From Lachnospiraceae bacterium (GTDB lineage: Bacteria > Bacillota_A > Clostridia > Lachnospirales > Lachnospiraceae): a DNA stretch of 64,000 nucleotides. Both the position numbers and the translations under genes were made by a program. Under the pieces are notes generated by a model that did not search any database, was not told the origin of the DNA, and saw nothing but the letters and a program-made list of their open reading frames with translations. Every line of letters begins with the position of its first letter. The stretch's first letter is position 1. The stretch covers positions 83,521-147,520 of the forward strand of contig JAETQR010000004.1 in NCBI GenBank assembly GCA_021770615.1, in the 5' to 3' direction. Positions 16,438 through 26,939 of this stretch are shown here, in pieces.

Positions 16438-17928
16438 TTGAAGGAAAAAATATTAAAAGGAACGATCTTCCTCACGGGCGCAGGCATACTCACCCGTATC
16501 ATCGGATTTTTATACCGTATTTTTCTGGCAAATGCACTCGGGGAAACAGAACTTGGTATCTATCAGCTTGTTTTCCCGGTATACACGATCTGCTTTACTT
16601 TATACGCATCCGGACTTCAGACAGCTGTATCCCAACTCGTATCCAATCCCCGTTATAAATACTCAAAAAAAGTGATACGGACAGGGATCCTCTTGTCCCT
16701 GAGTGTATCCGTCCTTCTTTCTGTGATTATATTTTCATTTTCGGATTTTATCAGTATTCACTTTTTATTTACAGAAAGAACCGCATCGCTTTTAAAAATA
16801 TTGGCGTTTATCTTTCCGTTTTGTGGTGTAACAAGTATGATAAACGGATATTTTTATGGTCTCCGCGAAGCCAAAGTACCCGCTTTGACGCAGTTGATCG
16901 AGCAGTTGTTTCGTGTCGGATTTGTATTTTTGATCTACACCAGCCATATCTGCGAATTTTCATGCGGTATTGCCGTAGGCGGTTTGATCGCAGGGGAAAT
17001 TGCCTCCAATCTGTATAACCTGATCAGCCTGAAACGGACAAAAGGAAAAGAAACAGGAATCCTTACCCTGACAAAAAGAAAAATTGCCGGTGCCCTTTTG
17101 CGGCAGGCGGTTCCTCTCAGTGGAACCAAACTTGTTATTTCCCTGCTGTCCAGTTTTGAATCCGTACTCATACCGATCATGTTTACCCGTTATGGACTTC
17201 CCCACGATGATTCACTTGCACTTTATGGCGTCATAACCGGAATCGTTTTACCATTTATCATGTTTCCCGGTACGATCACGAACTCCCTTTCTGTTCTCCT
17301 GCTTCCTGAGATTTCCAAAGCAGATAATGAAAAAAACAGGGAAAAGATCCAGCACACGACACGTATCACGATCAAATATTCCCTGCTCCTTGGTTGTATG
17401 GCAACAGCGGTATTTTTAAATTTTGGAAAAATGATTGGCGTTATCTTTTTTCATAGTGAAAATGCAGGAAAACTACTTACCCTTCTGGCGGTCATCTGCC
17501 CGTTTATTTATGTCTCAACAACTCTTTCCAGTATCATAAATGGTTTGTCAAAGACACATATCACGTTCCGAAATACCGTTCTTGGTCTGTTTGTCCGGAT
17601 TCTCTTTCTTGTTTTTATCACTCCCGTATATGGTGTGTATGGCTATTTGCTGGGTCTTCTCCTGAGTCAGATCATTATCAGTCTGTTGGATGGCATTTAC
17701 CTGATCCAAAATGGCTATACAGAAATTTTTCTGGGAAAATGGCTTGTTTTTCCATTTATGTGTCTCTCACTCTCGCTTATGATATGCCGTTTTTTTCTGC
17801 AAAAATTATGTCTCTCCCTGCATACAGAGAGAGACATATGGCTCCTTTTTTCCATTATCCCGGCCTTTCTTATATCTTTTCTGGTCTTTAAGATCACCGG
17901 ACTCATCGATCGCAAAGATCTCATATAG
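16438..17928 (+). CDS. spoVB: SpoVB/MurJ-like lipid-linked oligosaccharide flippase
   Basis: 496 residues with about 13-14 membrane segments. The N-terminus KGTIFLTGAGILTRIIGFLYRIFLA is typical of the SpoVB/PST branch of the MOP exporter superfamily, and GIYQLVFPVY follows. SpoVB-type proteins flip peptidoglycan or polysaccharide precursors, often for the spore cortex. Start: TTG at 16438 lies 7 bases after GGGAG; the ATG at 16432 is only one base from it and less likely (it would add two residues). It stands alone, divergent from the acidic protein and convergent with ligA, so the sporulation role rests on similarity. Confidence 0.82.
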   Translation: MKEKILKGTIFLTGAGILTRIIGFLYRIFLANALGETELGIYQLVFPVYTICFTLYASGLQTAVSQLVSNPRYKYSKKVIRTGILLSLSVSVLLSVIIFSFSDFISIHFLFTERTASLLKILAFIFPFCGVTSMINGYFYGLREAKVPALTQLIEQLFRVGFVFLIYTSHICEFSCGIAVGGLIAGEIASNLYNLISLKRTKGKETGILTLTKRKIAGALLRQAVPLSGTKLVISLLSSFESVLIPIMFTRYGLPHDDSLALYGVITGIVLPFIMFPGTITNSLSVLLLPEISKADNEKNREKIQHTTRITIKYSLLLGCMATAVFLNFGKMIGVIFFHSENAGKLLTLLAVICPFIYVSTTLSSIINGLSKTHITFRNTVLGLFVRILFLVFITPVYGVYGYLLGLLLSQIIISLLDGIYLIQNGYTEIFLGKWLVFPFMCLSLSLMICRFFLQKLCLSLHTERDIWLLFSIIPAFLISFLVFKITGLIDRKDLI

Positions 17929-17972
17929 AAAGTGCAACGGAGAACCACGCACCAAAGAACTAAAATTCTATC

Positions 17973-19925
17973 TTACAACATCTTAAGAAGTTCTTCCTCC
18001 GTGATGACAGGGATACCAAGCTCTTTTGCTTTTTTATTTTTGGAAGATGAAGAGGCCCGGTCATTATTGACCAGATAATTTGTATTTTTACTCACCGAAC
18101 CGCTCACTTTCCCACCCGCAAGTTCAATCTTCTCTTTACATTCATTGCGGTTTGAAAAGTGGGTAAGGCTTCCTGTGATCACAAAAGTGATTCCTTCCAG
18201 TTTACCTGAATCTGTTCCTTCCGGCATAGAGATCGTTAAGATATGTTCCAGCCTTTTTACCATACACAGATTCTCTTCATTGGCGAAAAATGACACAAAA
18301 GAATGGGCAAGTTTTTCGCCGATCCCGTCCACAGAGATCAGATCTTCTTCCGTCAATTCGTTCATCCGGCTGGGGTCAAGAGGATACCGTCGGCACACAA
18401 GTTTGGCCATGCTAAGTCCGAATCCCTTGATTCCGAGACTATAAATAACCCGTTCCAATGATACATTTTTTGCCTGCTCGATCGCTACCAGCATATTCTG
18501 ACACGATTTTTCGCCAAAGCCTTCCATTGTTTCAATCTCTTCTTTGTGTTTTTCTAACCCAAAGAGATCACAGAAATCCTGAAGCCATCCACGGGCAATA
18601 AATTTTTCCAGTGTTGCCTCCGAAAATCCATCAATATTCAGAGCGTCCCTGCTGACAAAATGACTGAACATCTTTAATTTTTTTGCGTAACATCCGGGAT
18701 TGACACAAAACAAAAATTCCGAACCATTTTCATTGACGAGCTCCGTATGTTCACCACAGACCGGACATACTCCGGGAATCGATGCTGTCCCACTGCCGGT
18801 GAGATTTTCCTGTATCTGCGGGATGATCATATTGGCTTTGTACACGGTGATCCGGTCCCCCAGTCCCAGCTTAAGCTCCTTCAATATGCTGATATTGTGT
18901 ACGCTGGCCCGGCTCACTGTCGTTCCCTCTAATTCTACCGGTTCAAATACAGCGATCGGATTGATAAGCCCTGTTCTTGATGCACTCCACTCAATGTCAA
19001 GCAAAGTCGTCTCAGCCAGTTCATCCTGCCATTTAAAAGCAATGGAATCCCTCGGGAACTTTGCAGTTCTTCCAAGACTACGGCTGTAGTCTATATCGTC
19101 ATAAGTAAGCACAAGACCATCACTGGGGAGATCCATCCCCCCGGCAATCTCCTCTGAGAACGCTTTCACTGCGTTCTCCAGATTCGTCTGGCTCACTACT
19201 TTATAAGGAACGACATCAAACCCCAAAGTGTCGAACCATCTGCGGATTTCTTCCTTGCTGTGAAACACTTTATCCATGGGATCGGAATCAATAAGATCAT
19301 ATACATAAAAATGAACATTACGTTCGGCTGTGATCTGGTTATTGAGCTGCCTTACCGTACCACTGCACAAATTTCTGGGGTTCTTATATTGTTCCTGAAT
19401 ATCGGAAAAAGAGCGGTTCAGTGTTTCAAAATCCGAGTATCGGATCAACGCCTCACCGCGGAGGATCAAAGTACCTGGATAACGGATCCTGGCAGGGATA
19501 TTCTTGAATGTTCTGGCATTATTGGTAATGACCTCTCCCGTTTCGCCATTCCCTCTTGTGAGAGCCTTTGTAAGGACGCCATCCTGATAGGTAAGAATAA
19601 CACTAAGCCCATCGAGTTTAAGCGACAAAAGCCCTTTTTGTCCTCCGAGCCACTGCAACAGTTCTCCGGCCTCTTTTGTTTTATCTAATGAAAGCATAGG
19701 TGCTACATGTGCCTCTTTGGGAAGTTCACTCAGCGTTTCATATCCCACATTTATCGTCGGGCTGTTTGACATGACAATGCCCGTCTTTTTTTCCAGCGAA
19801 ACTAATTCATCATACTGCTTATCGTATTCAAAATTTGTCATGACCTCATCCTGCCCCTGATAATACACTTTGGCAGCATGATTTAGCGTAGAAACCAGTT
19901 CTTTTATTCGTTCAAGATCACTCAT
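17973..19925 (-). CDS. ligA: NAD-dependent DNA ligase
   Basis: 650 residues. The adenylation domain has the AMP-accepting lysine in SLKLDGLSVIL (KxDG, about residue 103). An OB fold follows, then a four-cysteine zinc finger (CPVC ... CVNPGC), helix-hairpin-helix repeats and a C-terminal BRCT domain (about 570-650, GITFVITGSLTHFSNRNE). It seals nicks using NAD in replication and repair. Slightly shorter than the usual 665-670. Its first 8 bases overlap the end of the pseudouridine synthase gene, so the two are translationally coupled. Confidence 0.95.
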   Translation of the reverse strand: MSDLERIKELVSTLNHAAKVYYQGQDEVMTNFEYDKQYDELVSLEKKTGIVMSNSPTINVGYETLSELPKEAHVAPMLSLDKTKEAGELLQWLGGQKGLLSLKLDGLSVILTYQDGVLTKALTRGNGETGEVITNNARTFKNIPARIRYPGTLILRGEALIRYSDFETLNRSFSDIQEQYKNPRNLCSGTVRQLNNQITAERNVHFYVYDLIDSDPMDKVFHSKEEIRRWFDTLGFDVVPYKVVSQTNLENAVKAFSEEIAGGMDLPSDGLVLTYDDIDYSRSLGRTAKFPRDSIAFKWQDELAETTLLDIEWSASRTGLINPIAVFEPVELEGTTVSRASVHNISILKELKLGLGDRITVYKANMIIPQIQENLTGSGTASIPGVCPVCGEHTELVNENGSEFLFCVNPGCYAKKLKMFSHFVSRDALNIDGFSEATLEKFIARGWLQDFCDLFGLEKHKEEIETMEGFGEKSCQNMLVAIEQAKNVSLERVIYSLGIKGFGLSMAKLVCRRYPLDPSRMNELTEEDLISVDGIGEKLAHSFVSFFANEENLCMVKRLEHILTISMPEGTDSGKLEGITFVITGSLTHFSNRNECKEKIELAGGKVSGSVSKNTNYLVNNDRASSSSKNKKAKELGIPVITEEELLKML

Positions 19926-20640
19926 TATAAAATTTCTGTCCTTTCAAAGATTTTTCTAACTGCGTTATCTCCTTATCGGATAAATAGCGCCATTTCCCTT
20001 CCGGAAGTCCGTCTAATAAAATATTCATGATCCGGACCCGCTTTAACCGGACAACTTTATATCCAAAGTATTCGCACATCCGACGGATCTGCCGGTTTAA
20101 TCCCTGGGTTAAGATGATCCGGAAACTTCTCTCGTCGATCATATTGATCCGGCATGGCTTTGTCATTGTATCAAGGATCGGGACACCCTGACTCATAGCA
20201 TCCAGAATCTCTTTTTTAAGAGGCCGGCTGACAGTCACGACATATTCTTTTTCGTGTCCGTTTTTTGAACGAAGGATACGGTCGGTTAGTTCTCCGTCGT
20301 TTGTCAGGAGGATCAGGCCGGTTGAATCTTTGTCAAGCCGTCCAACCGGATAGATTCTCTCTTTAAAATGAATATGGTCAATAATGTTATTTTTCTCTTT
20401 TGTACTGCTTGTACACACGATACCTGCCGGCTTATGAAATGCGATGATAATGCGCTCCTTTTTAGCACAGACCTCTGTTCCGTCCACGCATACGGTCTGC
20501 CCGGTATGAACCTGATCCCCTAATCCGGCTGCTCTTCCGTCAATCGTCACCCTGTTCTGATCCAAAAGACGGTCAGCCTCTCTTCTGGAACAGTATCCAC
20601 ACATACTTAAATATTTATTGATTCTTACTCTTTCGTCCAA
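19918..20640 (-). CDS. rluF: 23S rRNA pseudouridine synthase, RluF/RsuA family
   Basis: 240 residues with a TTG start at 20640. An S4 RNA-binding domain (RINKYLSMCGYCSRREADRL) is followed by the catalytic domain with Asp in YPVGRLDKDSTGLILLTNDG and the GLNRQIRRMCEYFGYKV motif. It isomerises a uridine in rRNA; RluF (23S U2604) fits best, but RsuA/RluB-type specificity cannot be excluded by eye. Followed directly by ligA with an 8-base overlap. Confidence 0.88.
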   Translation of the reverse strand: MDERVRINKYLSMCGYCSRREADRLLDQNRVTIDGRAAGLGDQVHTGQTVCVDGTEVCAKKERIIIAFHKPAGIVCTSSTKEKNNIIDHIHFKERIYPVGRLDKDSTGLILLTNDGELTDRILRSKNGHEKEYVVTVSRPLKKEILDAMSQGVPILDTMTKPCRINMIDERSFRIILTQGLNRQIRRMCEYFGYKVVRLKRVRIMNILLDGLPEGKWRYLSDKEITQLEKSLKGQKFYNE

Positions 20641-20672
20641 AATGATCCTGTTCTCCTAACTGATGATTTTAA

Positions 20673-20709
20673 AATGACACGCTCCTTGGTTCTCCAATCA
20701 GCGTGCCAT
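20673..20709 (-). terminator. Hairpin terminator after the secreted repeat protein
   Basis: Minus strand GGCACGCT...AGCGTGTC with an inner TTGG/CCAA stem and AGAA loop, followed by ATTTTAAAA. Lies between the stop at 20755 and the TTG start of rluF. Confidence 0.6.
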
Positions 20710-20754
20710 CTTTTGAATACCGTGTTTTATATCTGTTCTCTCTTTGAAACCGCT

Positions 20755-21519
20755 TTACGATGCCGGAGTCACATTCGGGTCAGCCGGAGCCGCATTTGGA
20801 TCGGCGGGTGTTGCGCCTGGATCAGCTGGAGCCGCATTCGGGTCGGCAGGTGCTGCATTCGGATCAACTGACGGCTGCGCTTCCGGTGTCTGGCTTTCTG
20901 CCGGAACAGCCAGATCGGCAGCAATCTCCTGATCCATTTTCTGATAGAGCTGACGAAATGCCTCGTCCGCATTGATCGCCGTCTGGAGCTGTTCCGTTAC
21001 CTCTTTTTGAAGTTCTGCTACATGCGAATTTTTATCGGCAGATACAATAAACTCTTCCTCGTTCTCATCCAATGCACTTAAATAAATTACATATTTTCCA
21101 TCTGAACCAACTGTCACGTACACGCCGCTCAGGCATGGCGCCAGCGTATTGATGTTTTTCAATTTCATATCATAGCGGATATAAACTCTCAGCGCACCAT
21201 TATCCTCATTTTCCAATGTATAGCATGTGATATTCTGGTAATCTTCCACGTACTCCGCCTGTGTGATCAGCTTTTCCTGATCGATCTGGTTGATATCACT
21301 TACTAATGGTTCCATCAGTTCCATATCCACATCCCGCTTCGCTTGAAAATAGCTCGAGACCAGAGTAATGATATCCTCCTCTTCGCACTTGGCCAACGGA
21401 GCGTCCTCAATCTGGTTTGTTGACTCCCCGCCTGTCGGAATCAGCGTAAGAATGAGAAAACTGAGGAACAGCGCCCCGATTGAAATAATGATGATCAGTT
21501 TTTTGTATTTTAATTTCAT
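20755..21519 (-). CDS. Membrane-anchored or secreted protein with Asp-Pro-Ala tail repeats
   Basis: 254 residues, not recognised. A short basic N-terminus and a hydrophobic segment (about 8-27, IIIISIGALFLSFLILTLI) suggest an anchor or uncleaved signal. The middle (about 45-205) is a mixed alpha/beta domain, including YITLENE-like and GVYVTVGSDGKYVIYLSAL strands, typical of small extracytoplasmic NTF2-like folds (guess). The tail consists of five 7-residue DPNAAPA-type units, a likely flexible wall spacer. It ends before a hairpin terminator and starts after AGAAGG. Confidence 0.65.
   Translation of the reverse strand: MKLKYKKLIIIISIGALFLSFLILTLIPTGGESTNQIEDAPLAKCEEEDIITLVSSYFQAKRDVDMELMEPLVSDINQIDQEKLITQAEYVEDYQNITCYTLENEDNGALRVYIRYDMKLKNINTLAPCLSGVYVTVGSDGKYVIYLSALDENEEEFIVSADKNSHVAELQKEVTEQLQTAINADEAFRQLYQKMDQEIAADLAVPAESQTPEAQPSVDPNAAPADPNAAPADPGATPADPNAAPADPNVTPAS
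20758..20872 (-). repeat. 21-bp tandem repeats coding for DPNAAPA units
   Basis: Five imperfect 21-bp units (GGATCGGCGGGTGTTGCGCCT-like on the plus strand) at the 3' end of the preceding gene, each coding for DPxAxPA. Confidence 0.85.
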
Positions 21520-21613
21520 GGCTTTAACCTTCTTATCAATTTATAGTAAATAACATATTTCCAGACAAAATAAATCTAACCATACAAATTATATCAATTA
21601 TTTAGCGGTTTGT

Positions 21614-22492
21614 CTATTCTTTTAATGAGTTTTTTATCTCTTCTAACTGCTTCCGGTCAAAAAGATAGTTCGTATTGCAAAAATGACAGTTCATCTCAAC
21701 CGGTTTTTCCTCTGCGATCAGTGCCTCGATCTCTTTGCTTCCGATCGCAGCCAACGCTTTCTTTACTCGTTCCCTCGAACAGTTGCATTGAAAATGTGCC
21801 GGTATTTTATCGGTAAACTCCACATCAAACCCTTCAAGGATGTGCTCGAGTATCATTTCCGGTGTATATCCTTTTGTGAAAAGAGTTGTAACCGGATCTA
21901 CTGCTGCGAGACGTTTTTCTAAGATCCGGATGACATCCTCGGAAGCTTCCGGCATAAGCTGGATGATATAACCACCGCTCTCCCTTACCGTGTTATTTTT
22001 ATTCATCAGGACACCAAGAGCCACAGAGGACGGCGTCTGTTCGGAAGCAGCAAAATAATAAGTCAGATCCTCTGCGATCTCCCCGGACAGAAGATTGATA
22101 CTGCCGCTGTAAGGCTCCTTTAACCCCATGTCTTTTATGACCGTCAGTACACCGAGATCCACGGCTTTCCCGACATCAAGTTTTCCCGCCGCACTGGCCG
22201 GAAGGGATACCTGGGGTTCGATTGCAAATCCCTTTACATTTCCCATCGAATCTGCTGTTACAGTCAGGCCTTTTACCGGCCCGGAACAATCGATCTTTAA
22301 TGTAAGAAGATCCTTTTCTCCTTTCATCATCGTACCCATCATGGCTCCGCCGGATAACAGCCGTCCAAGAGCAGCCGTGATAACAGGACTTGTATTATGT
22401 CTTCTTCTCGCTTCCTCAACAAGATTTTTTGACCGGATCGCAAAACAACGGATCTGTTCATTGGCAGCAACTGCCCGGATTATATAGTCCAT
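21614..22492 (-). CDS. hslO: Redox-regulated chaperone Hsp33
   Basis: 292 residues from the ATG at 22492: GAGG is 9 bases upstream and MDYIIRAVAANEQIR is the family start. The frame stays open upstream to 22642 but only because it runs into a mobile element. The zinc-binding redox switch is present as FQCNCSRE and NCHFCNTNYLF (CxC and CxxC). Hsp33 is activated by oxidation and prevents aggregation of unfolded proteins. An element copy (22514-22769) sits 22 bases before the start codon, so the native promoter region has been displaced. Confidence 0.93.
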   Translation of the reverse strand: MDYIIRAVAANEQIRCFAIRSKNLVEEARRRHNTSPVITAALGRLLSGGAMMGTMMKGEKDLLTLKIDCSGPVKGLTVTADSMGNVKGFAIEPQVSLPASAAGKLDVGKAVDLGVLTVIKDMGLKEPYSGSINLLSGEIAEDLTYYFAASEQTPSSVALGVLMNKNNTVRESGGYIIQLMPEASEDVIRILEKRLAAVDPVTTLFTKGYTPEMILEHILEGFDVEFTDKIPAHFQCNCSRERVKKALAAIGSKEIEALIAEEKPVEMNCHFCNTNYLFDRKQLEEIKNSLKE

Positions 22493-22513
22493 ATAACTTT
22501 TACCTCTTTTCAT

Positions 22514-22769
22514 CACGGAAATCAATTTTTTGTAGCTGCAACTTTTTGAAATCTTTGAAATTTGTACGGTGGCTGGTATAATTTCTGATGAGGACCGTAT
22601 AAACGTGTCGGTCCTTAGGCTGCGTATAAGGTGCGTTTGCACCTTGCAGCCTTTGTACCGCTACATGTTTATCTTAAGCGGGAGCGGGTCTAAATCAGAA
22701 ATTATACCAGCTACCGTACAAATTTTCATAACTTTTCTTGACTGCAGCTACCAAAAATTGATTTCCGTG
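22514..22769. mobile_element. Palindromic MITE-like element, copy 2 (inverted relative to copies 1 and 3)
   Basis: 256 bp between hslO and tRNA-Arg. Termini CACGGAAATCAATTTTTTG and its complement match copy 1. Arms 22561-22589 and about 22694-22722 pair over 29 bases with one mismatch but differ in sequence from those of copies 1 and 3. The three inner hairpins and their loops are conserved. Flanking direct repeat: TCTTTTCAT (22505-22513) and TCTTTTTAT (22770-22778), 8 of 9 identical. Confidence 0.83.
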
Positions 22770-22787
22770 TCTTTTTATAAAAATTTC

Positions 22788-22816
22788 TTTACTTTTGTGT
22801 GAATATTGTATATAAT
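22788..22816 (+). promoter_or_regulatory. Promoter of tRNA-Arg
   Basis: TTTACT (22788-22793), 17 bases, TATAAT (22811-22816), ending 9 bases before the tRNA. Confidence 0.7.
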
Positions 22817-22825
22817 GATAACAAT

Positions 22826-22898
22826 GCATCTGTGGCTCAATGGATAGAGTAGAGGCTTCCGAAGCCTTTGGTTGGGGGTTCGAGTCCCTCCAGGTGCA
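22826..22898 (+). tRNA. tRNA-Arg (anticodon CCG)
   Basis: Full cloverleaf: acceptor GCATCTG pairs with CAGGTGC (one G-T), D arm GCTC/GAGT, anticodon stem GAGGC/GCCTT-type with loop TTCCGAA, T arm GGGGG TTCGAGT CCCTC, discriminator A. CCA is not encoded. A T-rich run follows immediately. It reads CGG codons. Confidence 0.93.
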
Positions 22899-22905
22899 TT
22901 TTTAT

Positions 22906-23805
22906 TTATGTGAACTTTTTCTCCTCCCTTTGGTAAATATATACCCGGTTTGAAAGAATTTCCTCTTTCTCTACATACTGCTCATTGATATTTTTTACCA
23001 TCTCTCCCAGGAAATCGTACAATGTCCGGTCCAAAGCCGGCACCACGATCATTTCATGGATGCTGCTGGGAAGCAGATAAAGATCTGACTTATAATCTTC
23101 TGCCAGTTTCTCAATAACGCCCTCGTATAAAATAGCTGCCGCACCATTGATGCCAAGTTCATTTGAGACTACTATCATATCTATTTTTTCTTCATTTGTC
23201 AATTCCTTTTCCGCTATCAGTTCCTCCGGATCCGCATATGCAGATACCATCTGCCTTAATTCACTGACTTTGGCAGGAAGAAGTTTTTCTGTGTTCTTCT
23301 TTGCCATCTTAAAAAGCTGTTCCACAGAAACACCCCACTTTTCCTGGATATCTTTACTGATCTTCAGCGACTGCATATATCGATCATTGATGGAGATAAC
23401 CAGATGAAAAGTGATCGCCAGATCCAAAAATGGGATATATGGCATATCTTCTAAAATCTCCCGGTTTTGTTCTCTTGAAACGAGCCTGTAGATGATCCTT
23501 GTCTTGCACATTTTAAAATCCGTGCGGAAACGGCAAATATCATCTACCGCTCCCATCGTCTTTTGATACCGGTCGATGACCTCCTCGATCACCTCAGAAA
23601 AAGACAAATGGTTTTCGCAATGATCGGCATAAAGATCATCAATATAAATCGTTGGCGATGTTCGTTTTTTCTTTTTACGGAACATGATACCGGTAAACAC
23701 CGTCGAATTATTTTTCATGTTTGTGACGACAGAGATGTCATATCCTCCCCCCAATCTCTTTTGTACTTCCTCCATAACTGCACTTGCAAAAGTTTCTAAT
23801 TCCAT
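22906..23805 (-). CDS. DUF5688-like protein
   Basis: 299 residues. No signal peptide or membrane segment. The N-terminal region (GGGYDISVVTNMKNNSTVFTG) and the downstream segment YRLVSREQNREILEDMPYIPFLDLAITFH look like the DUF5688 family common in Lachnospiraceae gut bacteria; recognition is by memory of family motifs. PSSIHEMIVVP near the end is another conserved-looking stretch. Function unknown. A 16-codon open frame with a strong ribosome site overlaps its start (23796-23846), suggesting coupled translation. It faces the tRNA-Arg gene tail to tail. Confidence 0.75.
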   Translation of the reverse strand: MELETFASAVMEEVQKRLGGGYDISVVTNMKNNSTVFTGIMFRKKKKRTSPTIYIDDLYADHCENHLSFSEVIEEVIDRYQKTMGAVDDICRFRTDFKMCKTRIIYRLVSREQNREILEDMPYIPFLDLAITFHLVISINDRYMQSLKISKDIQEKWGVSVEQLFKMAKKNTEKLLPAKVSELRQMVSAYADPEELIAEKELTNEEKIDMIVVSNELGINGAAAILYEGVIEKLAEDYKSDLYLLPSSIHEMIVVPALDRTLYDFLGEMVKNINEQYVEKEEILSNRVYIYQREEKKFT

Positions 23806-23846
23806 TCAATCATCCTTTCTTTGTATATATTGAGATTCTTCCCCAT
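23796..23846 (-). CDS. Candidate 16-residue leader peptide overlapping the DUF5688 start
   Basis: ATG at 23846 follows AAAGGAGGTG with 5 bases between, a better ribosome site than that of the main gene. It encodes MGKNLNIYKERMIEWN and stops (TAG) inside the first codons of the DUF5688 gene, in another frame. The overlap suggests translational coupling. No known leader family; could be chance. Confidence 0.4.
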   Translation of the reverse strand: MGKNLNIYKERMIEWN

Positions 23847-24065
23847 AAAAACACCTCCTTTTGTCACTTATTGATCGTCTTTGGAAAAAATTGAAATAAG
23901 ATTTTCTGAAAAATGTGAATTGAAGAATTTCTCATATTGCAATTTTAGCAGAAAATCATTCCGTATTCAATGATCATATTCTGGCGTTTTGAATCGTGAT
24001 CGGGAACTTTCCACATTTTTCGCATGTTTCAGCAATTAATTGTTATAAAAAATATCTACAGCAAA

Positions 24066-24138
24066 GAACAAAAAAGAACCGGAATCCATAAAACATGTTT
24101 TGCAGATCTTCCTGCATCCGTTTTTAATGATTCCGGTT
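24066..24138 (-). terminator. Terminator downstream of gdhA
   Basis: AACCGGAATC (24077-24086) pairs perfectly with GATTCCGGTT (24129-24138) around a 42-base loop that itself holds AAAACATGTTTT and GCAG/CTGC; minus-strand TTCTTTTTTG follows. The rest of 23847-24213 shows no gene that I can support. Confidence 0.6.
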
Positions 24139-24213
24139 GTTTCTGTTATTTTTAGACGGTTTTTATCAAAACTGTCTGACTTGCATTTTGTATGTATCAG
24201 GAAAAATCGTCTG

Positions 24214-25551
<1,338 letters not shown>

Positions 25552-25596
25552 TCATACCTCCTTTAAACTAATGTCAAAATTATTATATAATAAAAT

Positions 25597-26082
25597 TTAT
25601 GGTTGTACAAGATTTTTTTGTTTGCAGGTCGCAAGAAATGCGTTGGTATAGCGATGGTCGCCACTGACATTTTTACCAAACCAGTCTGGTTTTACAAACT
25701 TTTCAGATTCCGCTACTGTCTCAAATTCAATCTCAGCAAGCACCATTCCCTCATAGCTGCCATGAAAAAGATCCAGTTCGATCGTATGCCCGTTGTAGCC
25801 GATACGATATCTCGTTTTTTCGATCAGGATGCCATCGATCTTTTCTCTCAGATGTTCATAGCTCTCCTTTGTGAGTGCAAGCTCCGTCTCATGGTTCACG
25901 CAGACATCCCCTCTTGTTTCCACGCCGGTCTTTGATTTATACGTTAGTATATACTGATCGTCAATCTTCCGGATCCTCAGGACGGGCTCCATCGAAAGAT
26001 ACCCCTGTTCAATCTCGGAAGAATGATATTGCCCGATGTTTTCCGGTATTTCTTTCACCAGATATTTTCGCTCGATTTCCAT
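25597..26082 (-). CDS. CYTH / triphosphate tunnel metalloenzyme
   Basis: 161 residues. The signature ExExK appears as MEIERKYLV, followed by alternating charged strands (LRIRKIDDQYILTYKSK, ETELALTKESYEHL, KTRYRIGY, IELDLFHGSYEGMVLAEIEFE) that line the tunnel. Such enzymes hydrolyse inorganic triphosphate or similar compounds; the physiological substrate here is unknown. It starts 15 bases after the signal peptidase stop, so is probably the end of the rplS operon. Confidence 0.88.
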   Translation of the reverse strand: MEIERKYLVKEIPENIGQYHSSEIEQGYLSMEPVLRIRKIDDQYILTYKSKTGVETRGDVCVNHETELALTKESYEHLREKIDGILIEKTRYRIGYNGHTIELDLFHGSYEGMVLAEIEFETVAESEKFVKPDWFGKNVSGDHRYTNAFLATCKQKNLVQP

Positions 26083-26097
26083 AATAGATTCCCTTTT

Positions 26098-26937
26098 TTA
26101 TTGAATTATTCCAAAATCATCAAATGGCATCATACGAAGCCATGCTTTTCCAATAATATGGTCGCCTTTTACGACTCCCACGTCTTTATGCCTGCTGTCC
26201 TTACTCGCATTGCGGTTATCCCCAAGCACAAAGTATTCATCTGCCCCGAGGGAAACGGTTTCTTCCGCAATCCCCGGATCCTCCATGACTCCGTTTGCGT
26301 GTTCATCAAAAATTGCCTTATCGTTGATATAGATTTTTCCTTCCTCAATACGGACATCCTCTCCGGGCAGTCCGATGATCCTTTTGATATAATTCGTAGT
26401 TTCATTGAATTTAAAAACAACAACATCAAACCGTTCCGGCTTTCCGGTCAGATAACTGATCTTTTCTACGATCAGCTCATCGCCGTTTCCAAGGCAGGGC
26501 TCCATAGAGCTCCCCTCCACTGTCGTATGATTTGCTACATAATGAGTGATGAGAAAAGCAGCTGCCACCGCAATGACAATACAGACCAGAAAACTGATCA
26601 ATGTCCGGACAATGCTCCTTTTTTTCGTTTTGGTTTCCACACTTTTTTTCGGAACATTATCTATTTTCTCTACCGTTTTTTTGTCCGGTTTCATTTTTTC
26701 GGAAGGCTCTTCCTCATATGTGATCTCCAGTGGCCGGATATTTTGTACGGTGGGCTGTTCTTCTGCCCTGACAGTCTTTTCTTTCTCTGGTTCAACGAAA
26801 TCATGTGTTTCATCGAGGATTTTTTCCAGATCAATATCCGGTCTTTCTGAAATAATGTCGGGATTATCATTCAATAATTCCTCACAGATCCGAAGGCTCT
26901 CTTCAATCTCTTCCTGTACGGTTCTTTTTTCTTCCAT
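26098..26937 (-). CDS. lepB: Signal peptidase I with long acidic cytoplasmic N-terminus
   Basis: 279 residues. About 105 charged cytoplasmic residues precede one membrane anchor (about 110-131). The catalytic pair is intact: Ser144 in VEGSSMEPCL and Lys185 in YIKRIIGLPGED; box E is DEYFVLGDNRNASKDSR. Only two bases separate it from rbgA. The N-terminal extension is unusual in length for S26A and has no recognised domain; it may recruit partners. Together with a degenerate paralogue two genes upstream (27803-28435) it could form an active/inactive pair (inference). Confidence 0.9.
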   Translation of the reverse strand: MEEKRTVQEEIEESLRICEELLNDNPDIISERPDIDLEKILDETHDFVEPEKEKTVRAEEQPTVQNIRPLEITYEEEPSEKMKPDKKTVEKIDNVPKKSVETKTKKRSIVRTLISFLVCIVIAVAAAFLITHYVANHTTVEGSSMEPCLGNGDELIVEKISYLTGKPERFDVVVFKFNETTNYIKRIIGLPGEDVRIEEGKIYINDKAIFDEHANGVMEDPGIAEETVSLGADEYFVLGDNRNASKDSRHKDVGVVKGDHIIGKAWLRMMPFDDFGIIQ

Positions 26938-26939
26938 CC

